Source of the DNA: Clostridium sp. Marseille-P2415 | GTDB taxonomy: Bacteria > Bacillota > Clostridia > Lachnospirales > Lachnospiraceae | Direction of reading: 5' to 3' | Assembly: GCF_900155545.1 (NCBI RefSeq) | Contig: NZ_LT732526.1 | Location: forward strand, 1,740,593-1,791,621 | DNA length: 51,029 nucleotides | Shown here: positions 1-8,837 of the stretch, piece by piece | Numbering within the stretch: the stretch's first letter is position 1 | Layout of the letters: the number at the start of each line of letters is the position of its first letter | Program-made: the position numbers and the translations under genes | Notes under the pieces: model-generated | The model's database searches: none | What the model was told of the DNA's origin: nothing | The model's input: the letters and a program-made list of their open reading frames with translations, nothing else

Positions 1-214
1 GGATTTTCCGAGCTGTCTCCACATACGTTTCTCCTGCATAGGTAAGAGCGATGGGGTAGATGGTCCTGTCAAACAGCTTTACCCCCAGATCATTTTCCAC
101 TTTTGATATAATCTGACTGAGAGAAGGTTGTGAAATATAAAGTTTCTTAGCTGCCGCTGTTACGCTTTTGCAATCTGCCACTGTCGTAATATAAACAAGT
201 TCTCTAAAGTCCAT
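1..214 (-). CDS. LysR-family transcriptional regulator, N-terminal part only (cut by window edge)
   Basis: About 71 codons read from ATG at 214 to the left edge. They form a typical LysR winged helix-turn-helix: an N-terminal MDFREL, the recognition helix segment SVTAAAKKLYISQPSLSQ, then the LGVKLFDR wing. A ribosome binding site (AGGAGG, complement at 221-226) sits just upstream. The gene follows the 2-hydroxycarboxylate transporter on the same strand, separated by a strong hairpin, so it is probably transcribed from its own promoter. It is the obvious candidate activator of the tricarboxylate operons to the right. It is clearly similar to the truncated LysR at 11597-11914. The effector domain lies outside the window, so the ligand cannot be judged. 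Confidence 0.9.
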   Translation of the reverse strand, partial: MDFRELVYITTVADCKSVTAAAKKLYISQPSLSQIISKVENDLGVKLFDRTIYPIALTYAGETYVETARKI

Positions 215-253
215 GTGATACCTCCTGCTTTCGTAACACAAAACACCCGACAA

Positions 254-288
254 CCTGTCCGAGCCCGCTTAAACGGGCTTCGGACAGG
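254..288 (-). terminator. Strong hairpin, probable terminator after the transporter operon
   Basis: The arms CCTGTCCG and CGGACAGG, extended by GCCCG/CGGGC around a short loop, form a stem of about 13 pairs with a small bulge. It lies 40 bases after the transporter stop and before the LysR gene. The downstream side on the minus strand is only moderately T-rich, so an attenuator role is possible. Confidence 0.6.
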
Positions 289-328
289 ATATGCCGAGTC
301 ATCTTGTTTTGTATTATCATATCACATT

Positions 329-1633
329 TCAGGCCATAAATCCAAACACAATGCTGGCCAGCAGCAGGATAATCGCACCTCCGATACGCGATGAGATCTG
401 AGCGTAGCTCATAAGATTCATTCTTTTGCCGGCACCTAAAACCTGAAGGTCCCCGGATCCGCCGCGGTTAGCCATACAGAGCCCGGCAGTAATGGCTGAT
501 TCCACAAAGTTAAACCCGAACAACATTCCCATTGCTCCAGATCCGATAATCGCACCGAATACTACAAATGCGCAAATCACCAATGTCTGCCAGTTAAGTA
601 CTGCCAGGAAATCTGCCAGATCTGTGAATGCGATACCGATGCCAAACATGCAATAACACATAAGCGGCTTTGTAAAGAAATTCGATAATTTCTTTACACC
701 TTCCTTAATTTCAATGGGAACGATATTGGAAACGTTTAGAATCGCCGTAATTACAACCATATAAGCATACATGTGTAAAGATACAGGACCAATAGCCGGA
801 AGTATATTCTCAGAAAATACCAATGAAACCACAAAAATCGCTCCTGCAAGTAAAAGGCCTCCAGCCATTTCAAATTGGCTGATCTTAGGTTTTTCCTGGC
901 TGTCCTCAACCAATACATACTTTTCCGGATTCTTTAATAATTCCCCTTTTCCGGAAAGCTTTGGAATTTTTTCTCCCAATGAATTAAGTAAAACTGCTCC
1001 GATAATAGCAAAGTTGTTTGCAATATTTAAAATGGCAAAAGCCTTTGAATAGTATGCATCCTTTCCCAATCCAGTACTTGCCTCCCACATCTCAGACAAT
1101 GGGATAGCTCCGGCTCCGTTTCCGCCTCCCATAGTTGGAAGTACATAATAGGCGACCACTTCCTTGATATTGACGCCGCAGATAACGGCACCTATCATGC
1201 CAAAGACAGCTGCTGCAGCGATACCACCAAAAATAGCTGGAATGTAACCACTAAAAGCCTTAATAAGCTGCTTACGGTTTACAGCCAACACCGCCGACAC
1301 AATTAACAGTGTAATGAATACTGTCTGGAAACCAAAATCATCATAGTAAAACGTAATCGCCTCTGAATACCTGGCCGGAAGGATCTGAAAGTATTCCAAC
1401 ACAGCCGCGCCAAAAAATGCCATAACCGCACCACCGCCCAGAAAATCCTTCCAGACAGGCAGACGCTCACCGATTTCAAAAAGCAGCAATCCCCCGGCAA
1501 ACATGATAATTATAATAGTTAACATATCCTGGTCCGGCAGAAGCTCCATATAGGTCGCCCCATAAATCAGCAGCAGGCAGACAGTTATCAGCCAGATTGG
1601 CATTCCATAATACTTCTTCTTTAATATTTCCAT
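329..1633 (-). CDS. 2-hydroxycarboxylate transporter family (CitS/CitN type) sodium symporter
   Basis: A 434-residue, very hydrophobic membrane protein with the two signature regions of the 2HCT family. A GGNGAGAIP reentrant-loop motif lies at about 170-178. The second half contains NRGGSGDLQVLGAGKRMN followed by YAQISSRIGG, with a conserved arginine at about 416 equivalent to the citrate-contacting arginine of CitS. Length is normal for the family. Characterised members import citrate, malate or related hydroxy-acids with sodium or by exchange. The gene starts 30 bases after the YbhJ-like hydratase, so it ends a three-gene operon with two aconitase-type enzymes. This points to a tricarboxylate substrate, but which one cannot be read from sequence. 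Parts of two further family members occur as remnants at 11315-11550 and 14181-14399. Confidence 0.92.
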   Translation of the reverse strand: MEILKKKYYGMPIWLITVCLLLIYGATYMELLPDQDMLTIIIIMFAGGLLLFEIGERLPVWKDFLGGGAVMAFFGAAVLEYFQILPARYSEAITFYYDDFGFQTVFITLLIVSAVLAVNRKQLIKAFSGYIPAIFGGIAAAAVFGMIGAVICGVNIKEVVAYYVLPTMGGGNGAGAIPLSEMWEASTGLGKDAYYSKAFAILNIANNFAIIGAVLLNSLGEKIPKLSGKGELLKNPEKYVLVEDSQEKPKISQFEMAGGLLLAGAIFVVSLVFSENILPAIGPVSLHMYAYMVVITAILNVSNIVPIEIKEGVKKLSNFFTKPLMCYCMFGIGIAFTDLADFLAVLNWQTLVICAFVVFGAIIGSGAMGMLFGFNFVESAITAGLCMANRGGSGDLQVLGAGKRMNLMSYAQISSRIGGAIILLLASIVFGFMA

Positions 1634-1663
1634 AATAATTTACCCCACTTTTTTGCCCATAAT

Positions 1664-3904
1664 TTAATTTGTAGTTTTATAATAATTAATCAGACATCCC
1701 GAGAGCACAATTTCTTTTTCTACCTCTGTCATAACTCCCACGGAACAGGAATAAACCTTTCCGCTGCCATCCATAACCCTGAGAGAAATCCTGTCTCCTC
1801 CTTTCCTTACTTTTTCCCTTACATTTTCTATAAATAAATATGTACCATTCGGAATGTCGAGCTTCTCGTCGGTCTGTAATGGCAGGATTCCCCAATTAAT
1901 CAGGTTGGAACGGTAGCGTTTCGTGGAATAGGCATTAGCAAGATTAGCAAAACCACCCAAAACCTTCTGACAGCTGGCCGCCTGCTCTCTGGAGGAGCCA
2001 TCCCCGATTTCCTGGGAAACCATAATGCTTCCGATTGTAATATCCTTAAGAGTACAGCCGGTATCACTGCAGATTTCCCGGATAATCCGGGCACATTCTT
2101 CATCCGATACAGTCCCCTTCTTCGTAAGCTCCCCGCTTAAATTTCTTACCTGCTTTGCCCTCCCCACATATTCCGGGTCACGGCTGATCATGGTATATTC
2201 TGAAATTTTCTCAGGGTTAGAACGGTAAGAGGAGGCATCCCCGGAAGGAATCAGCTCGTCCGTGGTAACAGAACCCTCATAGGAGCCCGCCACTTTTAAA
2301 AGCAAATGCCTGCCCATAGGAACCATTTCCGGCCAGTCTGCAATATTGGGGCCCATCCGTAAAACATAATCCGGGTTTTCATGTCCGAAATTATCGTAAA
2401 CCTGTTTCTCATAAACCTCCGGATCATATTCATACTCCGGATACGTATAGGTTACATCCAGCTCTGTTGCTGCGGTAAGATACCCGTTATTACGTACCGT
2501 TGCCGCAACGGAGCGGGCATCCATGAGGATGGATGCAGCCATCTGTCCCTGCCCGGGCTTAGAGCCCTCACGGTTCGGATAATTTCTTGTGGTATGACGG
2601 ATGCTTAAACTGTTGTCGGCAGGCACATCAGTCACTCCAAAGCATGGACCGCATATGCAGGGGCGTATAGTCGCGCCGGACAATATAAGACGGTTTAAAA
2701 TTCCTTGTTTCATCAAGGCCAGATTTACCGGCTGGCTGGAGGGATTAATACCGATTCCAGTCTGGCTGCCCCCTATATGATAGCCATCCAAAATATCTGC
2801 CATAGCTGCAATGTTCTCAAACATGCCGCCTGCGCATCCGCTGACCAAAGCCTGATCCACCCGCAGATTTCCTTCCTCCAGATGGTCCATAATGGAGAAT
2901 TTTTTTCCTTTTTCACCTTTGATGAGGTTCCCTTCCTCTTCCACAGCCTTTAAATATTTTTCCGGATTTTTTTTGAATTCCCGGATGGATATCACATTAC
3001 TTGGATGGAAAGGCAAGGCCATCATGGGTTCTACTTTGGAAAGGTCAATCTCAATCATCCCATCATAATAAGCTACACCCGAAGGTTCCAGCTTTTTATA
3101 TGAATCCTCTCTCTTATGTATTTTCAGATATTCCCTTACCATTTCGTCTGTACACCAGATACTGGAAAGTGCTGCACTCTCCGTGGTCATCACATCAATT
3201 CCCATGCGGAATTCCACACTTAAATTTTTGATTCCCTCTCCCAGAAATTCTAAAATTTTATTTTTGTTAAATCCATTCTTAAAGGTAGCACCTACCAATA
3301 CCAGAGCCACATCCATGGGACCTACTCCATCTCTTGGCTTTCCCGTAAGCTTCACCGCCAGTACCGGCGGCTTCGGTATATCGTATGTTTTTCCGAGAAG
3401 CTGCTTGACCACCTCTCCGCCGCCTTCACCAATTCCCATGGTACCGAGGGCTCCGTATCGTGTATGGCTGTCGGAACCGAGAATCATCCCACCGCATGAA
3501 GCCATGCGCTCCCTCATGTATTGGTGCAGTACCCCCCGGTAAGGAGGCAGAAAAATACCACCATACCTTTTTACGTTATCCAGGCCGAATACATGGTCAT
3601 CTTCATTAATAGTCCCTCCTACTGCGCAAAGGGTATGATGGCAGTTGGACAATACATACGGTACCGGAAATTTCTTCAGACCGCTGGCCCTGGCCGTCTG
3701 AAGGATATTCACGTAATTATTATCCGGGGATACCAGCGAATCAAATGTTAATTTTAAATTCTTCCTATCAGCACTATGGTTATGGCTGCTTAATATCTGA
3801 TCGGATATTGTATTTTTTTCTGCTTCCTCACGGCTGATGGAAGGGGATTTTACCATACTGCCGGCCGGTGATAAAAATACGCCTGTTTCTGTTAACTGAA
3901 TCAT
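1664..3904 (-). CDS. YbhJ-like aconitase-superfamily hydratase
   Basis: A 746-residue protein resembling Escherichia coli YbhJ, an aconitase-superfamily hydratase of unsettled substrate (about 750 residues). The three cysteines expected to hold a 4Fe-4S cluster are visible: C357 in SGCAGG, and C418 and C421 in CICGPCFG. The substrate-loop motif GSDSHTRYG is at about 143-151. A C-terminal swivelling domain follows, with GDGSSREQAA in place of the more usual GSSREHAA. The start has a GAGGTG ribosome binding site. The gene lies 40 bases after a canonical aconitase and 30 bases before a citrate-type transporter. Two different hydratases in one operon suggest either successive hydration/dehydration steps or a second substrate. 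The exact reaction is unknown. Confidence 0.85.
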   Translation of the reverse strand: MIQLTETGVFLSPAGSMVKSPSISREEAEKNTISDQILSSHNHSADRKNLKLTFDSLVSPDNNYVNILQTARASGLKKFPVPYVLSNCHHTLCAVGGTINEDDHVFGLDNVKRYGGIFLPPYRGVLHQYMRERMASCGGMILGSDSHTRYGALGTMGIGEGGGEVVKQLLGKTYDIPKPPVLAVKLTGKPRDGVGPMDVALVLVGATFKNGFNKNKILEFLGEGIKNLSVEFRMGIDVMTTESAALSSIWCTDEMVREYLKIHKREDSYKKLEPSGVAYYDGMIEIDLSKVEPMMALPFHPSNVISIREFKKNPEKYLKAVEEEGNLIKGEKGKKFSIMDHLEEGNLRVDQALVSGCAGGMFENIAAMADILDGYHIGGSQTGIGINPSSQPVNLALMKQGILNRLILSGATIRPCICGPCFGVTDVPADNSLSIRHTTRNYPNREGSKPGQGQMAASILMDARSVAATVRNNGYLTAATELDVTYTYPEYEYDPEVYEKQVYDNFGHENPDYVLRMGPNIADWPEMVPMGRHLLLKVAGSYEGSVTTDELIPSGDASSYRSNPEKISEYTMISRDPEYVGRAKQVRNLSGELTKKGTVSDEECARIIREICSDTGCTLKDITIGSIMVSQEIGDGSSREQAASCQKVLGGFANLANAYSTKRYRSNLINWGILPLQTDEKLDIPNGTYLFIENVREKVRKGGDRISLRVMDGSGKVYSCSVGVMTEVEKEIVLSGCLINYYKTTN

Positions 3905-3944
3905 GTGTTCACCTCTATCTATTTACCGCACTAATGAGTACAAT

Positions 3945-5894
3945 CTATGCCTGCACGGATACTTTGGATTTTATGTAAGCCAGCTGTCCGCCTTTTAACA
4001 GAATCTCCACTTCCGTATCCGATAAATCGAGTCTCGTCATGAAGGACGTTCCTCTTGTCTTATTCTCCACAGCCACTCTTTTCTCCTTCATCCCGTCCAG
4101 AAGATTGTGGATTTCAATTTCATCCCCCAGATGAATCGCATCATAATCAGATGGATTTTCGAATAGCATGGGAATGACGCCATGGTTAATCAGGTTATTT
4201 TTATGGATACGGGCCAGACTCTTTACGATCACAGCCTTGACCCCCAGGAACATGGGCGTAATTGCCGCATGCTCTCTCGAGGAACCCTGTCCATAATTCT
4301 CTCCGCCCACTATGACAGAGGTCTTCATTTCCTTGGCCCGGCCCACAAAATCCTTATCATAACGGCTATAAGCATACTCTGCAATAAGCGGTATATTGGA
4401 ACGCATGGAGGAAAACTGCGCATTGGCCGGGGTGATATCGTCTGTGGTCACATTGTCACCAGCCTTTAAGCTCACCTTTGCATGAAGTTCCTGTGTGGGA
4501 GCCGTATTGATGGGAAGAGGTTTGATGTTAGGGCCGCGTATGATTTCCACATCACTGCCATCCTCAAGGGGCTTTATGATCATGCTGTCATCCACCGGAT
4601 ATTCCGGCGCTTCTTTGATATCAGCCAGAACAGATACATCATCCATCACTTCTTTTGCCTCACAGATATATCCTTTGACCGCGCATGCAGCGGCCACCTC
4701 CGGACTTGCCAGATACAGAGACGCATCTGCTGTGCCCCCTCTTCCCGGAAAGTTCCGGTTGGAGGTTCTGACCGATACTCCCTTTGTTGCAGGTGCCTGG
4801 CCAATACCTGTACATGCTCCGCAGGCAATCTCTGTTATACGCACACCAGAATCGATTAAATCCTCAATGATTCCCTCCCTAAGCAGTTTCTTAAATATCT
4901 GTCTTGTGGAAACAGCACAGGTACAGGATACATCTTCATGGACCTTCTTTCCTTTCAGCACAGCTGCCGCCTTCCTGATATCTGCATAGGATGCATTGGT
5001 ACAGCTTCCTATGAAAACCTGCTGTACTTTCACACCTTGGCACTCAGATACCGGGCGCACCTGGTCAGGCTGGCTGGGACACGCAACAAGCGGCGTCAGC
5101 TCACTTAAGTTGATCGTCATTTCTTCGTCATATTCAGCGTCCTCATCCGGCAGAAGCTCAGTAAATTCATCCGCACGGCCCTGGGATTCAAAGAAACGCT
5201 TCACTGCGTCATCCGCCGGAAATATGGAGCTGGTAGCACCCAGCTCAGCTCCCATATTCGTAATAGTAGCCCTCTCCGGCACTTCCAGACTCTTTACTCC
5301 CTCGCCCACGTATTCGAAGATTTTTCCCAGACCACCCTTAACACTTAAACGCCTGAGCATTTCCAGAATAATGTCTTTCGCCGCTGCCCCCGGTTCCAAA
5401 TGCCCGATCAGATTGACCTTCACTATCTTTGGCATTTTCAGCCGGAAGGGCATTCCTGCCATGGCCGTTGCCACATCCATGCCTCCGGCTCCAATGGAAA
5501 GCATGCCGATTCCTCCGGCCGTGGTGGTATGGCTGTCAGATCCAATAATCGTCTTTCCCGGAATACCAAACCTTGCATAGTGAACAGAATGGCATATTCC
5601 ATTTCCAGGCCTGGACAGATACACCCCATATTTTTTAGCGATGGACTGAAGAAAAATATGATCATCCGGTGTCTTATTATCTACATACAAAAGATTATGG
5701 TCAAGATAGCTGACGCTGCATTCTGTCCTGACTTTGGGAAGGTCCAATGCCTCAAATGCCAGATAAGCCATGACCGCCGTAATATCATGTGTCAGTGTAT
5801 GATCCATTTTCAGATAAATTTCTTCCTCCACAGCCATCCCGGCATCCTTAACCAGATGGTTTTTAATAATCTTTTTGGACAGATTCATTCCCAT
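3945..5894 (-). CDS. Aconitate hydratase, short (about 650-residue) type
   Basis: A 649-residue aconitase of the compact clostridial/Aquifex-like kind. The iron-sulfur ligands are C298 in IGSCTNASY, and C358 and C361 in CGACTGIG. The substrate loop GSDSHTTTAGG is at about 118-128. The C-terminal domain carries GGENYGQGSSREHAA with the catalytic serine-arginine pair. It interconverts citrate, cis-aconitate and isocitrate or close analogues. The start at 5894 has GGAGG nine bases upstream. It is the first gene of the aconitase/hydratase/transporter operon, and the operator-like block at 5972-6032 lies about 90 bases upstream. A role as a homoaconitase or methylaconitase-type enzyme is possible given the PrpF-like isomerase nearby. 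Confidence 0.92.
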   Translation of the reverse strand: MGMNLSKKIIKNHLVKDAGMAVEEEIYLKMDHTLTHDITAVMAYLAFEALDLPKVRTECSVSYLDHNLLYVDNKTPDDHIFLQSIAKKYGVYLSRPGNGICHSVHYARFGIPGKTIIGSDSHTTTAGGIGMLSIGAGGMDVATAMAGMPFRLKMPKIVKVNLIGHLEPGAAAKDIILEMLRRLSVKGGLGKIFEYVGEGVKSLEVPERATITNMGAELGATSSIFPADDAVKRFFESQGRADEFTELLPDEDAEYDEEMTINLSELTPLVACPSQPDQVRPVSECQGVKVQQVFIGSCTNASYADIRKAAAVLKGKKVHEDVSCTCAVSTRQIFKKLLREGIIEDLIDSGVRITEIACGACTGIGQAPATKGVSVRTSNRNFPGRGGTADASLYLASPEVAAACAVKGYICEAKEVMDDVSVLADIKEAPEYPVDDSMIIKPLEDGSDVEIIRGPNIKPLPINTAPTQELHAKVSLKAGDNVTTDDITPANAQFSSMRSNIPLIAEYAYSRYDKDFVGRAKEMKTSVIVGGENYGQGSSREHAAITPMFLGVKAVIVKSLARIHKNNLINHGVIPMLFENPSDYDAIHLGDEIEIHNLLDGMKEKRVAVENKTRGTSFMTRLDLSDTEVEILLKGGQLAYIKSKVSVQA

Positions 5895-5971
5895 TGTCCA
5901 TATCCTCCGATCTTCTCCTCATTTGTTGCAACAGCCCTTGTTATAAGGGACTTTTTGCTTGTTGTTAAAAT

Positions 5972-6032
5972 TATATCATTAAAACTGATATAGGAAAAAT
6001 ATATATATTTATATGTTTATTATAGGTTTTTT
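5972..6032 (-). promoter_or_regulatory. Operator-like block upstream of the aconitase operon
   Basis: It contains ATATAGGAAAAATATAT (5988-6004, plus-strand reading), six bases, then ATATGTTT...ATAGG plus a T run (6011-6032). An identical 17-mer with the same spacing occurs at 11241-11285, upstream of the dehydrogenase operon. An overlapping inverted repeat, TATATCA-N7-TGATATA, is at 5972-5992. The layout fits a LysR recognition plus activation site. The regulator is inferred, not shown. Confidence 0.65.
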
Positions 6033-6085
6033 TGTATGGTTTAACAGACATATCAAATGCTTCCCGTTTCGGCAGATAAGAAGTA

Positions 6086-6125
6086 AATTAAAAAAAGCAG
6101 TCCTCCTAACATGCAGGACTGCTTT
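6086..6125 (-). terminator. Rho-independent terminator of the dehydrogenase-to-aldolase operon
   Basis: An AAAGCAGTCCT/AGGACTGCTTT stem of 11 pairs with a 10-base loop. On the minus strand it is followed by a run of seven or more T. It lies directly after the aldolase stop codon. Confidence 0.9.
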
Positions 6126-6147
6126 CCCATCTATTAACCAATGGGAT

Positions 6148-6783
6148 TTAAGGCCGTTTTTTATAATATCCTCCTGTCAAAAACTCCCTGACCATCTCCG
6201 GCTCTACCTCCTTCAATGAAAAACCTCCCATTCTGGAAAGAACATTCATCCGGCAGACCTGTTCCGTTATCTCAAGCGCAGTCAATGCCTCCTTCAGGTT
6301 TGTATCATAGGCCAGTAATCCATGGTTTCCCATGAGGATTATATTTGTTCTGTCCGCCACTTCAGCGACCGCATCTGCCAGCCCCTTACTCCCTGCATGG
6401 AAATATGGTACGGAAAGAATATTGGCATCATAATACATGGATTCTATAAAAAGGTTTGTTTTTAACGGAATATCAGAACAAGCGCAAAGAGTTCCAAAAA
6501 ATGGGGAACTATGTACGATTCCTCCCACGTCAGGGCGTTTCCGGTATACCTGCAGATGCATTCCTGTCTCCTTGGAAGGTTTTCTGGTTCCCTCTGCCTG
6601 ATTCCCCTCCAAATCACAAACAATGATATCATCCTCAGTCAGACTTCCCATCACTGTTCCGCTGGCAGTAATCCATACCCTGTCACCGTGCCTGAGGCTT
6701 ATATTCCCTGAAGTCCCCCAGGTAAGCCCTTTATCCATGATTCCCTGTCCCGCCTCTATAATCTGCTGTTTCAATTGGTCCAT
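6148..6783 (-). CDS. Class II aldolase/decarboxylase (FucA/AraD/OtnC superfamily)
   Basis: A 211-residue zinc-dependent aldolase-fold protein. Visible motifs are TSGNISLR (phosphate-binding loop, about 24-31), ITASGT (38-43) and the late metal histidine H154 in GNHGLLAYD. The usual H-x-H metal pair reads VHSSPFFGT: H91 is present but the second histidine is replaced by S93. GGAGG lies upstream of the ATG. It follows the OtnK-type kinase by 18 bases. In tetronate pathways that neighbour pairing means the aldolase-fold enzyme decarboxylates the phosphorylated 3-oxo-acid. By inference it cleaves or decarboxylates the phosphorylated product here; the true substrate is unknown. Confidence 0.85.
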   Translation of the reverse strand: MDQLKQQIIEAGQGIMDKGLTWGTSGNISLRHGDRVWITASGTVMGSLTEDDIIVCDLEGNQAEGTRKPSKETGMHLQVYRKRPDVGGIVHSSPFFGTLCACSDIPLKTNLFIESMYYDANILSVPYFHAGSKGLADAVAEVADRTNIILMGNHGLLAYDTNLKEALTALEITEQVCRMNVLSRMGGFSLKEVEPEMVREFLTGGYYKKRP

Positions 6784-6801
6784 GATCCAATACCTCCAAT
6801 T

Positions 6802-8079
6802 TTATATCATTCCTGTCATACGCAAAGCTTCCTCAAAAAATTCTTCCTGTCCAAAATTCCCGGACTTTAACACCAACCGCAAACCAGGTCGTTCCAGAGG
6901 TGTCATAATGGGCACTCCGGGAGCCACGCTCTCTCCTATGAGATAGGAGCTGCATCCCAAAGCCTTTGTAATAGCGCCGGAAGTTTCCCCTCCGGCAGAA
7001 ATAATACGTGCGAAGCCCTCTTCCACTGCTTTTACGGCCAAAGCAGCAAGCGCCTCCTCAATTTTACCAGCCGCGTTTTCTTCCCCCAATTTTTGATTTT
7101 CCCGGAGTTCCTCCGGAGGTGCAGAGCTGTAGATCAGCGGAGTTTCTTTTTGCTCCCTGATCCATTCCCAAATACGGCTCACCCCTTCCTCCCCGGATAA
7201 CAGTTTTTGAGGATAGATCCGGTAACAGGGCTTCCCTGTACGTTTATAAGCCTCTATCTGCTTTAAAGTAATGGCAGAACAGCTTCCTGCCAGCAACAGG
7301 GCTTTTCCTTTTACCTTTTCTGTATGACGATTCGAAGTACCGGTTAAAGTACGCTTCGCCAGATGTCTTCCCAAGGCTCCTGCAAGGCCGGAACCGCCGG
7401 TGAACAGCTCCAGCGTCCCAAAGCGTTCTGCTATCAAATCTCCGTGCCCATCCTGGTAATAATCCGGTATCAGATATGCATGGCCCTTTTCTTCTGCTAA
7501 TTCTTCCATTCTCTGCTTCAGGCAGCTGAAGGCCTTTTGGTCCTCCAACATGGGGATTTCTGCCAAAACACATGGATATTTCCCCTGCTGCCTCATTAAC
7601 CCCTCTATGCTGTCGTCCCACATAGGAGTGAGGGGATGATCCTTCATATGGCTTTTATGCAGGGGTATCCCATCTACCAAAAGCCTCCCTCCCTTTACAG
7701 TCCTTCCATTCACCGGCAGGGAAGGGCAAAGAAGTGTGTACGGTATGCGAAAGTACTCCATCACGGCATCTGTTACCGGACCAATATTTCCCTGTCTGGT
7801 AGAATCAAACGTAGAACAATACTTAAAATAAAATTTTTCCGCCCCGGCCTGTTTCAGCCATTCAAAAGCACGTATGGACTGTTCAACCGCTTCCTTTACC
7901 GGTTCTGTCCTGCTTTTCAAAGCAATGACCATTGCTTGTATGCTGCCGTCATCCTCCATTTTTTTCTGGGGAATTCCATTTAACAGAATAGTCTTAAGCC
8001 CTGCCTTTACCAGAAAGGAAGCTGCATCTGACGCCCCCGTAAAATCATCTGCCACACATCCCAAAAGTAATTTTTCCAA
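6802..8079 (-). CDS. Four-carbon acid sugar kinase (OtnK/DUF1537 family)
   Basis: A 425-residue kinase. The N-terminal substrate domain shows VADDFTGASDAASFL (about 9-23), KYCSTFDSTRQGNIGP and MKDHPLTPMWDDS. The C-terminal nucleotide-binding domain shows SAGGETSGAITKAL and PGVPI. Members phosphorylate D- or L-threonate, erythronate or 3-oxo-tetronates with ATP. Translation starts at a TTG, with the ribosome binding site AGAGGGGG embedded in the last codons of the preceding racemase gene, suggesting translational coupling. The aldolase follows after 18 bases. Finding this kinase in an aconitase/isocitrate-dehydrogenase-like setting rather than beside PdxA2 or LtnD is unusual. Confidence 0.88.
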   Translation of the reverse strand: MEKLLLGCVADDFTGASDAASFLVKAGLKTILLNGIPQKKMEDDGSIQAMVIALKSRTEPVKEAVEQSIRAFEWLKQAGAEKFYFKYCSTFDSTRQGNIGPVTDAVMEYFRIPYTLLCPSLPVNGRTVKGGRLLVDGIPLHKSHMKDHPLTPMWDDSIEGLMRQQGKYPCVLAEIPMLEDQKAFSCLKQRMEELAEEKGHAYLIPDYYQDGHGDLIAERFGTLELFTGGSGLAGALGRHLAKRTLTGTSNRHTEKVKGKALLLAGSCSAITLKQIEAYKRTGKPCYRIYPQKLLSGEEGVSRIWEWIREQKETPLIYSSAPPEELRENQKLGEENAAGKIEEALAALAVKAVEEGFARIISAGGETSGAITKALGCSSYLIGESVAPGVPIMTPLERPGLRLVLKSGNFGQEEFFEEALRMTGMI

Positions 8080-8085
8080 AATGAA

Positions 8086-8748
8086 TTACCCCCTCTCCTG
8101 CATCGCCTCTTTGATAGCCCGGTATGCACTGTCTGGGCTGGTGTACAATTTTGCGTGGTTCAATTTTACGCCGGCAGCAGCCTGCGACATGGAAATCTGA
8201 GCCAGCACAATTTGATCATACTGTCCATCCAGCTCCCTTACTTTGTTCTGTATGATACTGTCGCATTCCTTAAATCTTCCTCGCTGCATCGCCTCATAAG
8301 CATCGGAAAGTACATGCATATCCACTCGTTCAGGCCTCTGATATTTACGGCAATACGAAAAATACATTTCCCTGGTCGTATTGACTGTTCCCTCAAAGGT
8401 ACAGAGAATAGCAGTTTTCCCTCCATTCCATGCTGCACGGTCCAGCATAGCTCCATCCGGACATATGACAGGCTTAGACAATAAAGCGGAAAAGTGCTCT
8501 GCATATGGAGAAAAAATGGTACAAGTCATCAGGATACCGTCCGCCCCATCTTCGCAGGCAGTTGCCAGCATCTGGAACATCCTTTTCATGGAGGAATCAT
8601 TCATGCCGCCATCCTCTCTCACCTTTTGCAGCAGGTAACTATCCAGATAATTACGGATTTCTATTGGTTCTTCCTGTTGATTCAGAAAATCTGTCATAGG
8701 GTTCACCGCATTTAAAGTTACGCTTACAAGTGCTATTTTCTTCTTCAT
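8086..8748 (-). CDS. Aspartate/glutamate racemase-family protein
   Basis: About 220 residues from the chosen ATG at 8748, preceded by AAGGATGG. A longer in-frame start at 8805 lacks a good site. The family's two-cysteine pattern is visible: TCTIFSPY in the N-terminal half and AILCTFEGTVNTTREMY in the second. Relatives include amino-acid racemases, hydantoin racemase, maleate isomerase and arylmalonate decarboxylase, so the sequence alone does not fix a reaction. Between a PrpF-type isomerase and a kinase of hydroxy-acids, it more likely acts on a dicarboxylate or hydroxy-acid than on an amino acid. Confidence 0.8.
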   Translation of the reverse strand: MKKKIALVSVTLNAVNPMTDFLNQQEEPIEIRNYLDSYLLQKVREDGGMNDSSMKRMFQMLATACEDGADGILMTCTIFSPYAEHFSALLSKPVICPDGAMLDRAAWNGGKTAILCTFEGTVNTTREMYFSYCRKYQRPERVDMHVLSDAYEAMQRGRFKECDSIIQNKVRELDGQYDQIVLAQISMSQAAAGVKLNHAKLYTSPDSAYRAIKEAMQERG

Positions 8749-8837
8749 CTTGCCATCCTTTCCAATAAGAAGTACAGGGCAGGTGAAGCATTCCTTCTGC
8801 CTCATCTGCCCTGCGTTTATTTAGGATATCTCCTGGT

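Noticed and set aside
329-5894. Assigning the operon to the methylcitrate cycle because of aconitase plus PrpF
   Set aside because: No methylcitrate synthase or methylisocitrate lyase is present, and the associated kinase/aldolase and dehydrogenase do not fit that cycle.
4482-5993. Long open frames on the plus strand over the aconitase gene (up to 197 codons)
   Set aside because: They are antisense to a well-conserved aconitase, have cysteine/serine-rich low-likelihood composition and no family match.
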